DNA of 64,000 nt from Streptomyces flavochromogenes (GCF_000717595.1 NZ_JNZO01000039.1:8965-72964); one strand, 5' to 3'; counted from the first letter of the stretch, positions 34,715 through 45,746 are shown. Numbers and translations: made by a program. Notes: a model not told the origin generated them from the letters alone.

Positions 34715-36426
34715 CGGGCCTCCTCGACGGACCCCGCAGCCGGCCCCCGTACAGCCGCGTCCGGTTCGGGCTCCGGTCCCCGGACAGCCAGGTCCGGCTC
34801 CGGCTCGGTCAGGGCGTCCGGGAGGACGACCGTGAACTCCGCGCCTCCGTCGAGCCCGTCGGTCACCCGCGCGGAGCCGCCACGCCGCTCGGCGAGCCGG
34901 CGTACCAGCGCGAGACCGAGGCCGCGCTTTCCGTGCGACGGAAGAGCCTTCGTCGACCAGCCCTCGGTGAAGATCAGCTCTCGGCGCTCCTCGGGAACCC
35001 CCGGACCGCTGTCCGCGACCCGCAGCACGACCGTACGCCCCTCGGTGCGGAACGAGACGTCGATGCGGGCGCCCGGGGTGCCGGCGACGGCGTCCAGGGC
35101 GTTGTCGACCAGGTTGCCGACGACGGTGACCAGCTCGCGCGGGTCGACGAGCCGGTCCGGCAGCAGCGAGTCGGGGGTGAGCCGCAGCGAGGCGCCCCGC
35201 TCGGCGGCGACGGTCGCCTTGCCGACCAGGAGCGCCGCGAGGAGCGGGTCGTGGACCTTCTCCGTGACCTGCTCGGCGGTGGCCCGGTGCACGCCGACCA
35301 CCTCGGTGACGAACTCGACCGCCTCCTCGTGCATCTCCAGCTCCAGGAGCCCCAGGAGGGTGTGCATCCGGTTGGCGTGCTCGTGGTCCTGGGCACGGAG
35401 CGCGTCGATCAGGCCCCGGGTGGAGTCCAGCTCGCGCCCGAGCCGCTCCAGCTCCGTGCGGTCGCGGAGGGTCGCCACGGCGCCGCCGTCGTCCGTCGGC
35501 ATCCGGTTGGCGATGAGCACCCGGTGTCCGCGGACGGTGAGCAGGTCCTCGCCCGTCACCCGGCCCGCCAGGACGTCGGCCGTACGGCCCCGGCCGAGGA
35601 CCTCGTCGAGCGGTCGGCCCGCCGCCTCGGGGCCGAGGCCCAGGAGCCGCTGAGCCTCGTCGTTCATCAGCCGGACGGAGCCGTTGCGGTCCAGGGCCAC
35701 GACCCCCTCGCGGATGCCGTGCAGCATGGCCTCGCGTTCGGCGAGCAGCGCCGAGATGTCGGAGAACGCCAGGTCGTGGGTCTGCCGCTGAAGGCGCCGG
35801 GAGATCAGGTACGCGGCCAGGGCGCCGGCCGCGAGCGCCCCGCCCGCGTAGGCGAGGAGGCCCGGGATCGCGGCGAGGAGCCGGTCACGGACGCTGTCGT
35901 ACTCGATGCCGACCGAGACCGCGCCGACGATCCGCCCGTCCGCGTCCCGCAGCGGCATCTTGCCGCGCGCCGAGCGGCCCAGGGTGCCGCTGTCGATCTC
36001 CATGACCTCGTGCCCGGCGAGGACGTCGGACGGATCGGTGGACACGCGCCTGCCGATCGCGGCGGGATCGGTGTGCGACCAGCGCACCCCGCGCGTGTCC
36101 ATGACGACGACGTACTCGGCTCCCGTGGAGGTCCGGATCCGCTCGGCCTCCGTCTGCACCGGCCCCCGCGCCGACGGCCGTGTGCCGGTGAGGTCCGCGG
36201 CCAGCCGGGGTGACGCCGTGGTCCCCGCGATGGCCAGGGCGCGCCGCATCGCCTGGTCGTCCAGCTGGGCGCTGAGCGGGGCAAGGAAGAGCCCGGTGGC
36301 GAGGACGGTGACACCGGTCGCGATGGCCAGCTGCATCAGCAGGACCTGCGAGAACACCCGCTGCGGCCAGCCGAACCGCCGACGGCGCGCACGCGGGCGC
36401 GGGGGGCTGGTCTGTGCGGGGCTCAT
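34711..36426 (-). CDS. Sensor histidine kinase, CitA/DcuS type
   Basis: A membrane kinase of 571 residues. TM1 (VFSQVLLMQLAIATGVTVLATGLFLAPL) leads to an extracytoplasmic sCache-like sensor of about 130 residues (AMRRALAIAGTTA to GAVSVGIEY), then TM2 and a cytoplasmic PAS domain (ILLAEREAMLHGIREGVVALDRNGSVRLMN). The SPOB-type phospho-acceptor segment is LRAQDHEHANRMHTLLGLLELEMHEEA, and the HATPase has VGNLVDNALDAVAG and GKRGLGLALVRRLAERRGG. ATG at 36426 gives MSPAQTSPPRP. Citrate- or C4-dicarboxylate-type ligands are known for the family; the ligand here is not proven. Confidence 0.92.
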   Translation of the reverse strand: MSPAQTSPPRPRARRRRFGWPQRVFSQVLLMQLAIATGVTVLATGLFLAPLSAQLDDQAMRRALAIAGTTASPRLAADLTGTRPSARGPVQTEAERIRTSTGAEYVVVMDTRGVRWSHTDPAAIGRRVSTDPSDVLAGHEVMEIDSGTLGRSARGKMPLRDADGRIVGAVSVGIEYDSVRDRLLAAIPGLLAYAGGALAAGALAAYLISRRLQRQTHDLAFSDISALLAEREAMLHGIREGVVALDRNGSVRLMNDEAQRLLGLGPEAAGRPLDEVLGRGRTADVLAGRVTGEDLLTVRGHRVLIANRMPTDDGGAVATLRDRTELERLGRELDSTRGLIDALRAQDHEHANRMHTLLGLLELEMHEEAVEFVTEVVGVHRATAEQVTEKVHDPLLAALLVGKATVAAERGASLRLTPDSLLPDRLVDPRELVTVVGNLVDNALDAVAGTPGARIDVSFRTEGRTVVLRVADSGPGVPEERRELIFTEGWSTKALPSHGKRGLGLALVRRLAERRGGSARVTDGLDGGAEFTVVLPDALTEPEPDLAVRGPEPEPDAAVRGPAAGSVEEAR

Positions 36427-36547
36427 GCCGGAAACGGTAAGCGGCCACGCCCCGGGACCGGAAACGGCGTCGGCGCGGGTGTCCGTGCGGAAACCTATTC
36501 TGGGGATCCCACAGCCGTGGGACCCGAAGGAACCGGAGGCACGTCCC

Positions 36548-37621
36548 TTGACCACGCAGCAGATCCCCGTCGTCGTCCTGGCCGGGTTTCTCGGCGCAGG
36601 GAAGACCACGCTCCTCAACCATCTGCTGCGCAGTTCCCGGGGGACCCGTATCGGCGTGATGGTCAACGACTTCGGCGACATCGGCATCGACGCGATGAGA
36701 ATCGCCGGGCAGGTCGGCTCCACCGTCTCCCTCGGCAACGGCTGTCTGTGCTGCGCCGTCGACGTGAGCGAGCTCGACGAGTACCTGGAGGTCCTCACCC
36801 GCCCCGAGTCGCGGCTCGACGTGATCGTGATCGAGGCGAGCGGGCTCGCCGAGCCGCAGGAACTGGTCCGGATGGTCCTCGCCAGCGAGAACGACCGGAT
36901 CGTGTACGGCGGGCTCGTCCAGGTCGTCGACGCGGCCGAGTTCTCCGCGACCCGGGAGCGCCACCCCGAGACCGACCGGCACCTGCCGATCGCCGACCTC
37001 GTGGTCGTGAACAAGACCGACCGGGTTTCCGGGGCCGAGCTGCTCGCCGTCCACGAGACGGTGGCGGGACTCGCCGGGAAGGCCGTGGTCGTCGACGCCA
37101 CGCACGGGCGGATCGACCCGGAGCTGCTCTTCGACCGTGTGGTCCCCGAGGGCGAGATCGAGGGCCAGATGTCGATCGAGGACATCCTGTACGGGGACGG
37201 GGACGGGGACGGGGACGGGGACGGGGACCCGCGGGCCCACACCCACACGTCGTACGAGACCGTCTCCCTGACCGCGGCCACCCCGCTCCACCCGCGCCGG
37301 CTGATGGCCTTCCTCGACGCGCGGCCGGAGGGTCTCTACCGGATCAAGGGCTTCGTCGACTTCGGCGCCGCCGACCCGGACAACCGCTATGCCGTGCACG
37401 CGGTCGGCCGTTTCCTGCGCTTCTACCCCGAGCGATGGCCCGGGGGCGAGGAGCGGCTCACCCAGCTCGTCCTCATCGGCTCCGGCGTCGACGCGGCCGG
37501 CCTGCGCAAGGAGCTCGCGGAGTGCGAGCAGAACGGACCGCAGGACGCCCCCGACGAACACAGCATGTGGGGCGTCCTGCGGTACGTACAGCAGACGGAG
37601 GAGGAGCCGGAGGCGCCGTAG
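36548..37621 (+). CDS. CobW/COG0523 family GTPase metallochaperone
   Basis: A 357-residue P-loop GTPase that delivers metal (Zn or Co in known members). It has Walker A AGFLGAGKTTLLNHLL, the metal-binding GNGCLCCAV (CxCC) motif, EASGLAEPQ and NKTD. A C-terminal CobW domain follows (HPRRLMAFLDARPEGLYRIKGFVDF). TTG at 36548 with GGAGG eight bases upstream is the start. Between the GTPase and C-terminal domains the protein has a (DG)n run coded by six copies of GGGGAC, then HTHTS. The acidic run occupies the place where many family members carry His-rich metal loops. Divergent from the CitA-type kinase gene. Confidence 0.92.
   Translation: MTTQQIPVVVLAGFLGAGKTTLLNHLLRSSRGTRIGVMVNDFGDIGIDAMRIAGQVGSTVSLGNGCLCCAVDVSELDEYLEVLTRPESRLDVIVIEASGLAEPQELVRMVLASENDRIVYGGLVQVVDAAEFSATRERHPETDRHLPIADLVVVNKTDRVSGAELLAVHETVAGLAGKAVVVDATHGRIDPELLFDRVVPEGEIEGQMSIEDILYGDGDGDGDGDGDPRAHTHTSYETVSLTAATPLHPRRLMAFLDARPEGLYRIKGFVDFGAADPDNRYAVHAVGRFLRFYPERWPGGEERLTQLVLIGSGVDAAGLRKELAECEQNGPQDAPDEHSMWGVLRYVQQTEEEPEAP
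37193..37228 (+). repeat. In-frame (GGGGAC)6 microsatellite inside the COG0523 gene
   Basis: Six perfect tandem copies of GGGGAC code for alternating Gly-Asp. Because the unit is six bases, changes in copy number keep the frame and lengthen or shorten an acidic loop by Gly-Asp pairs. Confidence 0.9.
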
Positions 37622-37632
37622 GACGCCTCCGG
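37607..37632. terminator. Bidirectional terminator overlapping the COG0523 stop codon
   Basis: Perfect 9-bp arms CCGGAGGCG and complement with an 8-base loop that contains the TAG stop. It also serves the convergent parC gene, whose stop is eight bases away. Confidence 0.75.
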
Positions 37633-37639
37633 GCCCCGG

Positions 37640-40099
<2,460 letters not shown>

Positions 40100-40280
40100 C
40101 GCGGCTGCGGCTCCTTCACCAACAAGGTTGATCTGACGCGGACCATTGTGGACCGTGCCACCGACAACGCCGACCGCGACCCGGAAGAGGGACATCTCCC
40201 GGGGGCGGGAACTTCGCCAGGTGTCGGCGCGCTTGCATACAGTGGCAGGACTTTTTCACATCGCGATCGAAGGGACGTAC

Positions 40281-41639
40281 ATGCCCATGGGTCACACGGC
40301 CACGGCCGAGGCCGGCTCCGGCGGCCTGACAGCGACCGAGCACCGGTTGGCGAACGGCCTGCGGGTGGTGCTCTCGGAGGACCACCTGACCCCGGTCGCC
40401 GCGGTCTGCCTCTGGTACGACGTCGGCTCGCGGCACGAGGTCCCGGGCCGCACGGGCCTCGCCCACCTCTTCGAGCACCTGATGTTCCAGGGTTCGAAGC
40501 AGGTCCACGGGAACGGGCACTTCGAGCTCGTGCAGGGCGCCGGCGGCTCGCTCAACGGCACGACGAGCTTCGAGCGCACCAACTACTTCGAGACCATGCC
40601 CACGCACCAGCTGGAGCTCGCGCTCTGGCTGGAGGCCGACCGCATGGGCTCGCTGCTCGCCGCCCTGGACGACGAGTCCATGGAGAACCAGCGGGACGTC
40701 GTCAAGAACGAGCGCCGCCAGCGCTACGACAACGTGCCGTACGGCACGGCCTTCGAGAAGCTGACCGCCCTGGCCTACCCGGACGGGCACCCGTACCACC
40801 ACACGCCGATCGGCTCGATGGCCGACCTGGACGCGGCCACCCTGGAGGACGCGCGGAACTTCTTCCGCACGTACTACGCCCCGAACAACGCCGTGCTGTC
40901 GGTCGTCGGCGACATCGACCCGGAGCAGACCCTCGCCTGGGTCGAGAAGTACTTCGGCTCCATCCCCGGCCACGACGGCAAGCCGGCACCGCGCTCCGGC
41001 GACCTGCCCGAGGTCATCGGCGAGCAGCTGCGCGAGGTCGTCGAGGAGGAGGTCCCGGCCCGTGCGCTGATGGCCGCCTACCGGCTGCCGCACGACGGCA
41101 CGCGCGCGTGCGACGCCGCCGACCTGGCCCTGACGGTCCTCGGCGGCGGCGAGTCCTCCCGGCTGCACAACCGCCTGGTACGCCGCGACCGTACGGCCGT
41201 GGCCGCCGGCTTCGGCATGCTGCGGCTCGCCGGCGCGCCCTCGCTCGGCTGGCTGGACGTGAAGACCTCCGGCGGGGTCGAGGTCCCGCAGATCGAGGCG
41301 GCCGTCGACGAGGAGCTCGCCCGGTTCGCCGCCGAGGGCCCCACGCCCGAGGAGATGGAGCGCGCGCAGGCCCAGTTGGAGCGCGAGTGGCTCGACCGGC
41401 TCGGCACCGTCGCGGGCCGCGCCGACGAACTGTGCCGGTACGCCGTGCTGTTCGGCGACCCGCAGCTCGCGCTGACCGCCGTCGACCGGGTCCTGGCGAT
41501 CACCGCCGACGAGGTGCAGGCGGTGGCCGCCGCCACGCTGCGCCCCGACAACCGCGCGGTGCTGGTCTACGAGCCCCTGGCGACCGAACAGAGCGACAAC
41601 GCCGACGGCGACGACGAGGAAGAGGGAGCGGACCAGTGA
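40281..41639 (+). CDS. M16 family zinc metallopeptidase (catalytic subunit)
   Basis: A 452-residue pitrilysin/insulinase-family peptidase. The inverted zinc motif HxxEH is HLFEH at residues 62-66, with the third ligand glutamate in the ENQRDVVKNERRQRYDN segment. The C-terminal half carries the second M16 domain. ATG at 40281 follows AAGGGA. Its stop overlaps the start of a second M16 gene by four bases. The pair resembles two-gene M16 systems, an active subunit followed by an inactive partner. No signal peptide is seen, so it is probably cytoplasmic. Substrates in Streptomyces are not known to me. Confidence 0.93.
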   Translation: MPMGHTATAEAGSGGLTATEHRLANGLRVVLSEDHLTPVAAVCLWYDVGSRHEVPGRTGLAHLFEHLMFQGSKQVHGNGHFELVQGAGGSLNGTTSFERTNYFETMPTHQLELALWLEADRMGSLLAALDDESMENQRDVVKNERRQRYDNVPYGTAFEKLTALAYPDGHPYHHTPIGSMADLDAATLEDARNFFRTYYAPNNAVLSVVGDIDPEQTLAWVEKYFGSIPGHDGKPAPRSGDLPEVIGEQLREVVEEEVPARALMAAYRLPHDGTRACDAADLALTVLGGGESSRLHNRLVRRDRTAVAAGFGMLRLAGAPSLGWLDVKTSGGVEVPQIEAAVDEELARFAAEGPTPEEMERAQAQLEREWLDRLGTVAGRADELCRYAVLFGDPQLALTAVDRVLAITADEVQAVAAATLRPDNRAVLVYEPLATEQSDNADGDDEEEGADQ

Positions 41640-43033
41640 CCGACGCCGCCGCGTCTTTGACGAGCATGGACTTCCACCCGCAGCCGACGCCCGGCACCGC
41701 CCGGCCCTGGGCCTTCCCGGCCCCGGACCGCGGCGCCCTGGACAACGGCCTGACGGTGCTCACCAGCCACCGCCCCGGCCAGCAGGTGGTGGCCGTGGAG
41801 ATCTTCCTGCCGGCCCCGCTGGACGCCGAGCCCGCGGGTCTCGACGGTGTAGCCACCATCATGGCCCGCGCGCTCTTCGAGGGCACGGACCAGCAGAGCG
41901 CCGAGGAGTTCGCGGCCGAGCTGGAGCGCTGCGGCGCCACGCTCGACGCGCACGCCGACCACCCGGGCGTACGGGTCTCCCTCGAGGTTCCCGTCTCCCG
42001 GCTGCCCAAGGCGCTCGGTCTGGTCTCCGAGGCCCTGATCGCGCCGGCCTTCCTCGAGACCGAGGTCGAGCGCCTGGTGCGCAACCGCCTCGACGAGATC
42101 CCGCACGAGACGGCCAACCCGTCCCGCCGCGCCGCCAAGCAGCTCTCCAAGGAGCTCTTCCCGGCCGAGGCCCGGATGTCCCGGCCGCGCCAGGGCACCG
42201 AGGAGACCGTCGAGGCGATCGACGCCGCCGCTGTCCGCGCCTTCTACGAGGCGCACGTCCGGCCCGCCACGGCCACCGCCGTGGTCGTCGGCGACCTCAC
42301 CGGTGTCGACCTGGACAAGGTCCTCGCCGAGACCCTGGGCGCCTGGACCGGCGAGCCGGCCGAGCCGCTCCCGATGCCGCCGATCACCGCCGACGACACC
42401 GGACGGGTCGTGATCGTGGACCGTCCCGGCGCCGTCCAGACCCAGTTGCTGATCGGCCGGGTCGGACCCGACCGCCACGACAGCGTCTGGCCGGCCCAGG
42501 TCCTGGGCACGTACTGCCTCGGTGGCACCCTCACCTCGCGGCTCGACCGGGTCCTGCGCGAGGAGAAGGGCTACACGTACGGCGTGCGCGCCTTCGGGCA
42601 GGTGCTCCGCTCGGACGGCCGGGGGAACGGCGCGTCGATGCTCGCCATCAGCGGCTCCATCGACACGCCCAACACCGGCCCGGCTCTTGACGACCTGTGG
42701 AAGGTGCTGCGGACGCTGGCCGCGGAGGGTCTCACCGACGCCGAGCGGGAGACGGCCGTGCAGAACCTGGTGGGCGTCGCGCCGCTCAAGTACGAGACCG
42801 CCGCATCCGTCGCCGGGACGCTCTCCGACCAGGTCGAGCAGCACCTCCCGGACGACTACCAGGCCCAGTTGTACGCGCGGCTGGCCGAGACCGGCACGGT
42901 CGAGGCGACCGCGGCCGTGGTCAGTGCCTTCCCCGTGGACCGGCTCGTCACGGTGCTCGTCGGTGACGCGGCGCAGATCGCGGAGCCGGTGCGCGCGCTC
43001 GGGATCGGTGAAGTGACCGTCGTGACCGGCTGA
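41636..43033 (+). CDS. M16 family peptidase-like protein, inactive partner
   Basis: A 465-residue M16 homologue translationally coupled to the preceding gene (GTGA overlap). At the zinc-site position it has MARALFEGTDQQS, with no HxxEH, so it probably cannot hydrolyse peptides. The C-terminal domain keeps the R-Y pair region (LREEKGYTYGVRAFGQ) that helps bind substrate in M16B enzymes. It most likely forms a heterodimer with the active subunit, like the beta partner of mitochondrial-type processing peptidases. It ends at a clear hairpin. Confidence 0.92.
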   Translation: MTDAAASLTSMDFHPQPTPGTARPWAFPAPDRGALDNGLTVLTSHRPGQQVVAVEIFLPAPLDAEPAGLDGVATIMARALFEGTDQQSAEEFAAELERCGATLDAHADHPGVRVSLEVPVSRLPKALGLVSEALIAPAFLETEVERLVRNRLDEIPHETANPSRRAAKQLSKELFPAEARMSRPRQGTEETVEAIDAAAVRAFYEAHVRPATATAVVVGDLTGVDLDKVLAETLGAWTGEPAEPLPMPPITADDTGRVVIVDRPGAVQTQLLIGRVGPDRHDSVWPAQVLGTYCLGGTLTSRLDRVLREEKGYTYGVRAFGQVLRSDGRGNGASMLAISGSIDTPNTGPALDDLWKVLRTLAAEGLTDAERETAVQNLVGVAPLKYETAASVAGTLSDQVEQHLPDDYQAQLYARLAETGTVEATAAVVSAFPVDRLVTVLVGDAAQIAEPVRALGIGEVTVVTG

Positions 43034-43057
43034 TTCACGCCGCCGACACGGCAAGCG

Positions 43058-43089
43058 AGGGCCCCGACGGCATAGTTCGTCGGGGTCCT
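43058..43089. terminator. Terminator of the M16 operon
   Basis: Stem AGGGCCCCGACG / CGTCGGGGTCCT (one mismatch) with an 8-base loop, followed by CCCCTTT. Confidence 0.8.
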
Positions 43090-43159
43090 CCCCTTTGTCC
43101 GTATTGGGATCAAGGGTGGTCGTATGCCCTGTGGCATGTCTTACAAAATGCGTGTCCGG

Positions 43160-43189
43160 TTGGTGATTGAAAGACGATCCGCATAGCGT
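43160..43189 (+). promoter_or_regulatory. Promoter of the riboswitch-peptidase unit
   Basis: TTGGTG at 43160-43165, 18-base spacer, TAGCGT at 43184-43189, about 50 bases before the riboswitch core. Confidence 0.5.
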
Positions 43190-43243
43190 CGGTGCGTCTG
43201 TTCGTCAGTTGCACGTGCCGCACCCGCGGCATCGGACAGACAT

Positions 43244-43386
43244 CGCCGAGTCCCCGTCAGGCGCGAGCCTGGGGAGCCGGGGACCCACACGTAGTCCCTG
43301 GGGTGAATCGGGTGCCTTCGTCTCGTACGGAGGGGCCCGTAGGAGACCTTCCTGCTCCGAACCCGTCAGCTAACCCGGTAGGCGAG
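43244..43386 (+). promoter_or_regulatory. ydaO/yuaA-type cyclic di-AMP riboswitch
   Basis: RNA element in the 5' leader of a cell-wall peptidase gene. The conserved landmarks read in order: CCGAGTCCCCGTCAGGCGCGA near 43246, a long paired stem with GGGGAGCCGGGGACCCAC, TGGGGTGAATCGGG, and the diagnostic 3' segment CCGTCAGCTAACCCGGTAGGCG at about 43362-43384. In actinobacteria the class represses resuscitation-promoting factor and peptidase genes when c-di-AMP is bound. The exact boundaries are approximate. Confidence 0.85.
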
Positions 43387-43411
43387 AGGGAAGGAAAGGA
43401 TCAGCCCCTAC

Positions 43412-44182
43412 ATGGCGTTCACCCGTGCCACCGGGAAGCATCGTGCTCCGAGCCGGATGGCGCGCCGCGGCGTGGGCATCGCCGGCGCGGCGACGCTCGC
43501 CACCACCGGCGTCATCGGAACCCTGGCTTCCCCGGCGCTCGCCGCCGACACGGACAACCGCTCGCTCGAGGACACCGGTCTCACCAAGGTGATCACCGAG
43601 GACTCCCTCGCCGAGCGCATCGACGCCCAGGCCGCCGCCCAGGAGCAGGAGGCCTTCGAGGTCGCCGCCAAGGCGAAGGCCAAGGCCGAGGCGAAGCGCA
43701 AGGCCGAGGCCCGTGCCAAGGAGATCCGCGAGGCCGAGCAGCGTGCGGCCCGTGAGGCCGAGCGTCGCCGCCTGGCCTCCTTCCAGCTGCCCGTCGAGGG
43801 CTCGTACGTGTCCACCGGCTACCAGACCGGCGGCTCGCTCTGGTCCTCCGGCAGCCACTCCGGCATCGACTTCCACGCCGCATACGGCAGCAGCGTCGTC
43901 TCCGTCGGCTCGGGCACCGTCGTCGAGGCCGGCTGGGGCGGCGCGTACGGCAACAACATCGTCATCCGGATGAACGACGGCACGTACACCCAGTACGGTC
44001 ACCTCTCCTCCATCGGGGTCTACGTCGGTCAGAGCGTCGAGCCGGGAGAGCGGATAGGCATCTCGGGCTCGACCGGGAACTCGACCGGCCCCCACCTCCA
44101 CTTCGAGGCGCGGACGACGTCGGAGTACGGCTCCGACATCAACCCGATCTCGTACCTGCGTGCCCGCGGCGTCAACGTCTGA
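43412..44182 (+). CDS. Secreted M23 family peptidoglycan endopeptidase
   Basis: A 256-residue exported cell-wall hydrolase. A signal sequence with RMARRG and a hydrophobic stretch ends at SPALAAD (about residue 45). A long Lys/Ala/Glu helix follows (residues 75-120), probably a coiled coil that reaches through the wall. The LytM/M23 domain has Zn ligands in SHSGIDFHA (H-x3-D), and HLHFEA (HxH) near residue 232. It cleaves peptide cross-links if active. Expression is under a c-di-AMP riboswitch, tying lytic activity to cell-wall and osmotic state. It ends at a perfect hairpin with a T-run. Confidence 0.95.
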   Translation: MAFTRATGKHRAPSRMARRGVGIAGAATLATTGVIGTLASPALAADTDNRSLEDTGLTKVITEDSLAERIDAQAAAQEQEAFEVAAKAKAKAEAKRKAEARAKEIREAEQRAAREAERRRLASFQLPVEGSYVSTGYQTGGSLWSSGSHSGIDFHAAYGSSVVSVGSGTVVEAGWGGAYGNNIVIRMNDGTYTQYGHLSSIGVYVGQSVEPGERIGISGSTGNSTGPHLHFEARTTSEYGSDINPISYLRARGVNV

Positions 44183-44231
44183 TCCAGGACGTCCCTCGCA
44201 CAGGCCGGCGGCTCCGCCGCCCCCGCATCGC

Positions 44232-44264
44232 AAAAGCCCCGGCTCGGACAGAGCCGGGGCTTTT
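44232..44264 (+). terminator. Rho-independent terminator of the M23 gene
   Basis: AAAAGCCCCGGCT and complement with a 7-base loop, followed by TTTT. A textbook intrinsic terminator. Confidence 0.9.
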
Positions 44265-44299
44265 CGTCGGTCGTGGGACCTCGATATTCCACCGGGGCA

Positions 44300-44328
44300 T
44301 CGGAAATTCCGGCGCGCTGCAATAGAGT
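44300..44328 (+). promoter_or_regulatory. Candidate promoter of the GntR gene
   Basis: TCGGAA at 44300-44305, 17-base spacer, TAGAGT at 44323-44328. The flanking TATTCC and GGAAATTCC segments could be operator half-sites. Confidence 0.35.
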
Positions 44329-44393
44329 CGCAGATCGGGCGCAGAACAGGCGCCGTCGGAATTGACTCGCGCAGACCAAGGCGGAGGTCGGAC

Positions 44394-45077
44394 ATGCGCA
44401 TTCCCGCGCACTCGGTATGCACGGCGATCCGGGACGACATCGTCTCCGGCGTCTTCGAGCGGGGCAGCCGGCTGACCGAGGATCAGCTGGCCCGCCGGTA
44501 CGGGGTCTCCCGCGTCCCGGTCCGCGAGGCCCTGCGCACCCTGGAGTCCGAGGGTTTCGTCGTCTCCCGCCGCCACGCCGGGGCGCATGTCGCCGAGCCC
44601 ACCGAGCAGGAGGCGGCCGATCTGCTGGACATGCGGGCGCTGCTCGAACCGCTGGGGGCGGCCCGCGCCGCCCAGCGGCGCACGGAGGCTCATCTCAAGG
44701 TGCTGCGCGGCCTGGTCAGGCTGGGGCAGGAGCGGGCCAGGCGCGGGCAGGGCGAGGATCTGCGCTCCCTCGGAGGCTGGTTCCACGAGACGCTCGCGCA
44801 GGCCTCCGGCAGCCCGGCCCTGACGGCGCTGCTGACCCAGCTGAGGCACAAGATCGCCTGGATGTACGCGGTCGAGGAGCCCGAGCGGCCGGTGGACGCC
44901 TGGGCCGAGCACGGCGCGATCGTGGACGCCGTGGCGCGCGGGGACGCCGAGCGGGCGCGGACGCTGACCGCGCTGCACGCGGAGCGCTCGCAGTCGCTGC
45001 ACCGCCTCAAGCGGCAGGACCGCGGTCGTGTGAGGGTTTCGCAACATGCAGTCAACACGGCGGGTTCCCGGAATTAA
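44394..45077 (+). CDS. GntR family regulator, FadR/FCD subfamily
   Basis: A 227-residue regulator. The winged HTH is at residues 5-70 (IRDDIVSGVFERGSRLTEDQLARRYGVSRVPVREALRTLESEGFV), followed by an FCD ligand domain of about 125 residues with DMRALLEPLGAARAA and WFHETLAQASGSPAL. ATG at 44394 gives MRIPAHSVCTAIRDD behind GGAGG. FCD regulators sense small carboxylates and sugar acids. It is not DasR, which belongs to the HutC subfamily, although a DasR-type operator lies nearby at ptsH. It stands alone between two terminators; target unknown. Confidence 0.92.
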   Translation: MRIPAHSVCTAIRDDIVSGVFERGSRLTEDQLARRYGVSRVPVREALRTLESEGFVVSRRHAGAHVAEPTEQEAADLLDMRALLEPLGAARAAQRRTEAHLKVLRGLVRLGQERARRGQGEDLRSLGGWFHETLAQASGSPALTALLTQLRHKIAWMYAVEEPERPVDAWAEHGAIVDAVARGDAERARTLTALHAERSQSLHRLKRQDRGRVRVSQHAVNTAGSRN

Positions 45078-45154
45078 CGCGCGCATCGTATACATGGAAT
45101 AGGAATTCGGCGCCGTTGCTTCGTGCTGCCCGAAAGAGGGGCAGTGGAAAAGCG

Positions 45155-45194
45155 AAAGGCCGTGACCACCGGAATTCCGGCGGTCACGGCCTTT
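45155..45194. terminator. Bidirectional terminator
   Basis: Inverted repeat AAAGGCCGTGACC and complement around a palindromic GGAATTCC centre, with T-runs on both strands, between convergent genes. Confidence 0.85.
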
Positions 45195-45221
45195 TCGTCG
45201 TACAGAGGGGGACGACCCGGA

Positions 45222-45503
45222 TCAGACGGTCTCGGGAAGCTCGTCCAGACCCTCGGCGACCAGCTTCGCCAGACGGTCCAGCGCGGCCTCGGCGCCGTCG
45301 GCCTCCGAGGCGAGGACGATCTCCTCGCCGCCCTGCGCGCCCAGGCCGAGCACCGCGAGCATGGAGGCGGCGTTCACCGGGGTGCCGTCGGACTTGGCGA
45401 TCGTCACCGGAACGCCGGAAGCCGTGGCGGCACGGACGAAGATGGACGCGGGGCGGGCGTGCAGGCCCTCGGCCCAGCCGACGTTGACGCGGCGCTCAGC
45501 CAT
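45222..45503 (-). CDS. ptsH: Phosphocarrier protein HPr
   Basis: General phosphotransferase-system carrier, 93 residues, cytoplasmic. The active histidine is exactly His15 (EGLHARPAS), accepting phosphate from enzyme I and passing it to IIA proteins. The Ser46-equivalent region is NAASMLAVLGLGA. ATG at 45503 follows GAAGGG and gives MAERRVNVG; an in-frame extension to 45518 is not needed. A DasR-type operator lies about 25 bases upstream of the start, consistent with known DasR control of pts genes in S. coelicolor. A single-gene unit with its own terminator. Confidence 0.95.
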   Translation of the reverse strand: MAERRVNVGWAEGLHARPASIFVRAATASGVPVTIAKSDGTPVNAASMLAVLGLGAQGGEEIVLASEADGAEAALDRLAKLVAEGLDELPETV

Positions 45504-45528
45504 GGTGTTGCCCTTCAAGTCTCAAGCG

Positions 45529-45544
45529 GGTTGTCTAGACCAGT
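45529..45544 (-). promoter_or_regulatory. DasR-type operator (dre site) upstream of ptsH
   Basis: On the ptsH strand it reads ACTGGTCTAGACAACC, a near-palindrome around GTCTAGAC that closely matches the DasR-responsive element consensus. It sits 26-41 bases before the ptsH start codon. DasR links N-acetylglucosamine signalling to PTS expression in Streptomyces. Confidence 0.75.
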
Positions 45545-45733
45545 CTCTCACGGGATGCTGCGTGCTCGCGCCGACCTTCGGCCCGGATCGGACCGCCGTT
45601 CGGCCCTCCCCGCCGTGCGCGGCGTGCTCCCTACCTTGCACGGCCGACCTCCGCCGCGCGAGCGGTGCCGCCGCCGTGTCGCGGCCGGTGTCATCGCCGT
45701 GCCGCGACCCGTGCCACCGCCGTGCAGCGGCCG

Positions 45734-45746
45734 TAGGCTGACCCCA
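45734..45746 (+). promoter_or_regulatory. -10 element TAGGCT placed for a leaderless transcript
   Basis: TAGGCT at 45734-45739 is a near-ideal Streptomyces -10, with six bases before the ATG at 45746. Confidence 0.5.

Larger units (their letters stand above)
43034..43411 (+). other. 378-base region between the M16 pair and the M23 peptidase gene
   Basis: Holds a terminator (43058-43089), a promoter (43160-43189), the c-di-AMP riboswitch (about 43244-43386) and a short leader with an AAGGAAAGGA ribosome site. No protein gene. Confidence 0.85.

Noticed and set aside
45084..45097. GTATAC palindrome as a GntR operator
   Set aside because: It lies downstream of the GntR gene between two convergent genes and is short; chance is likely.
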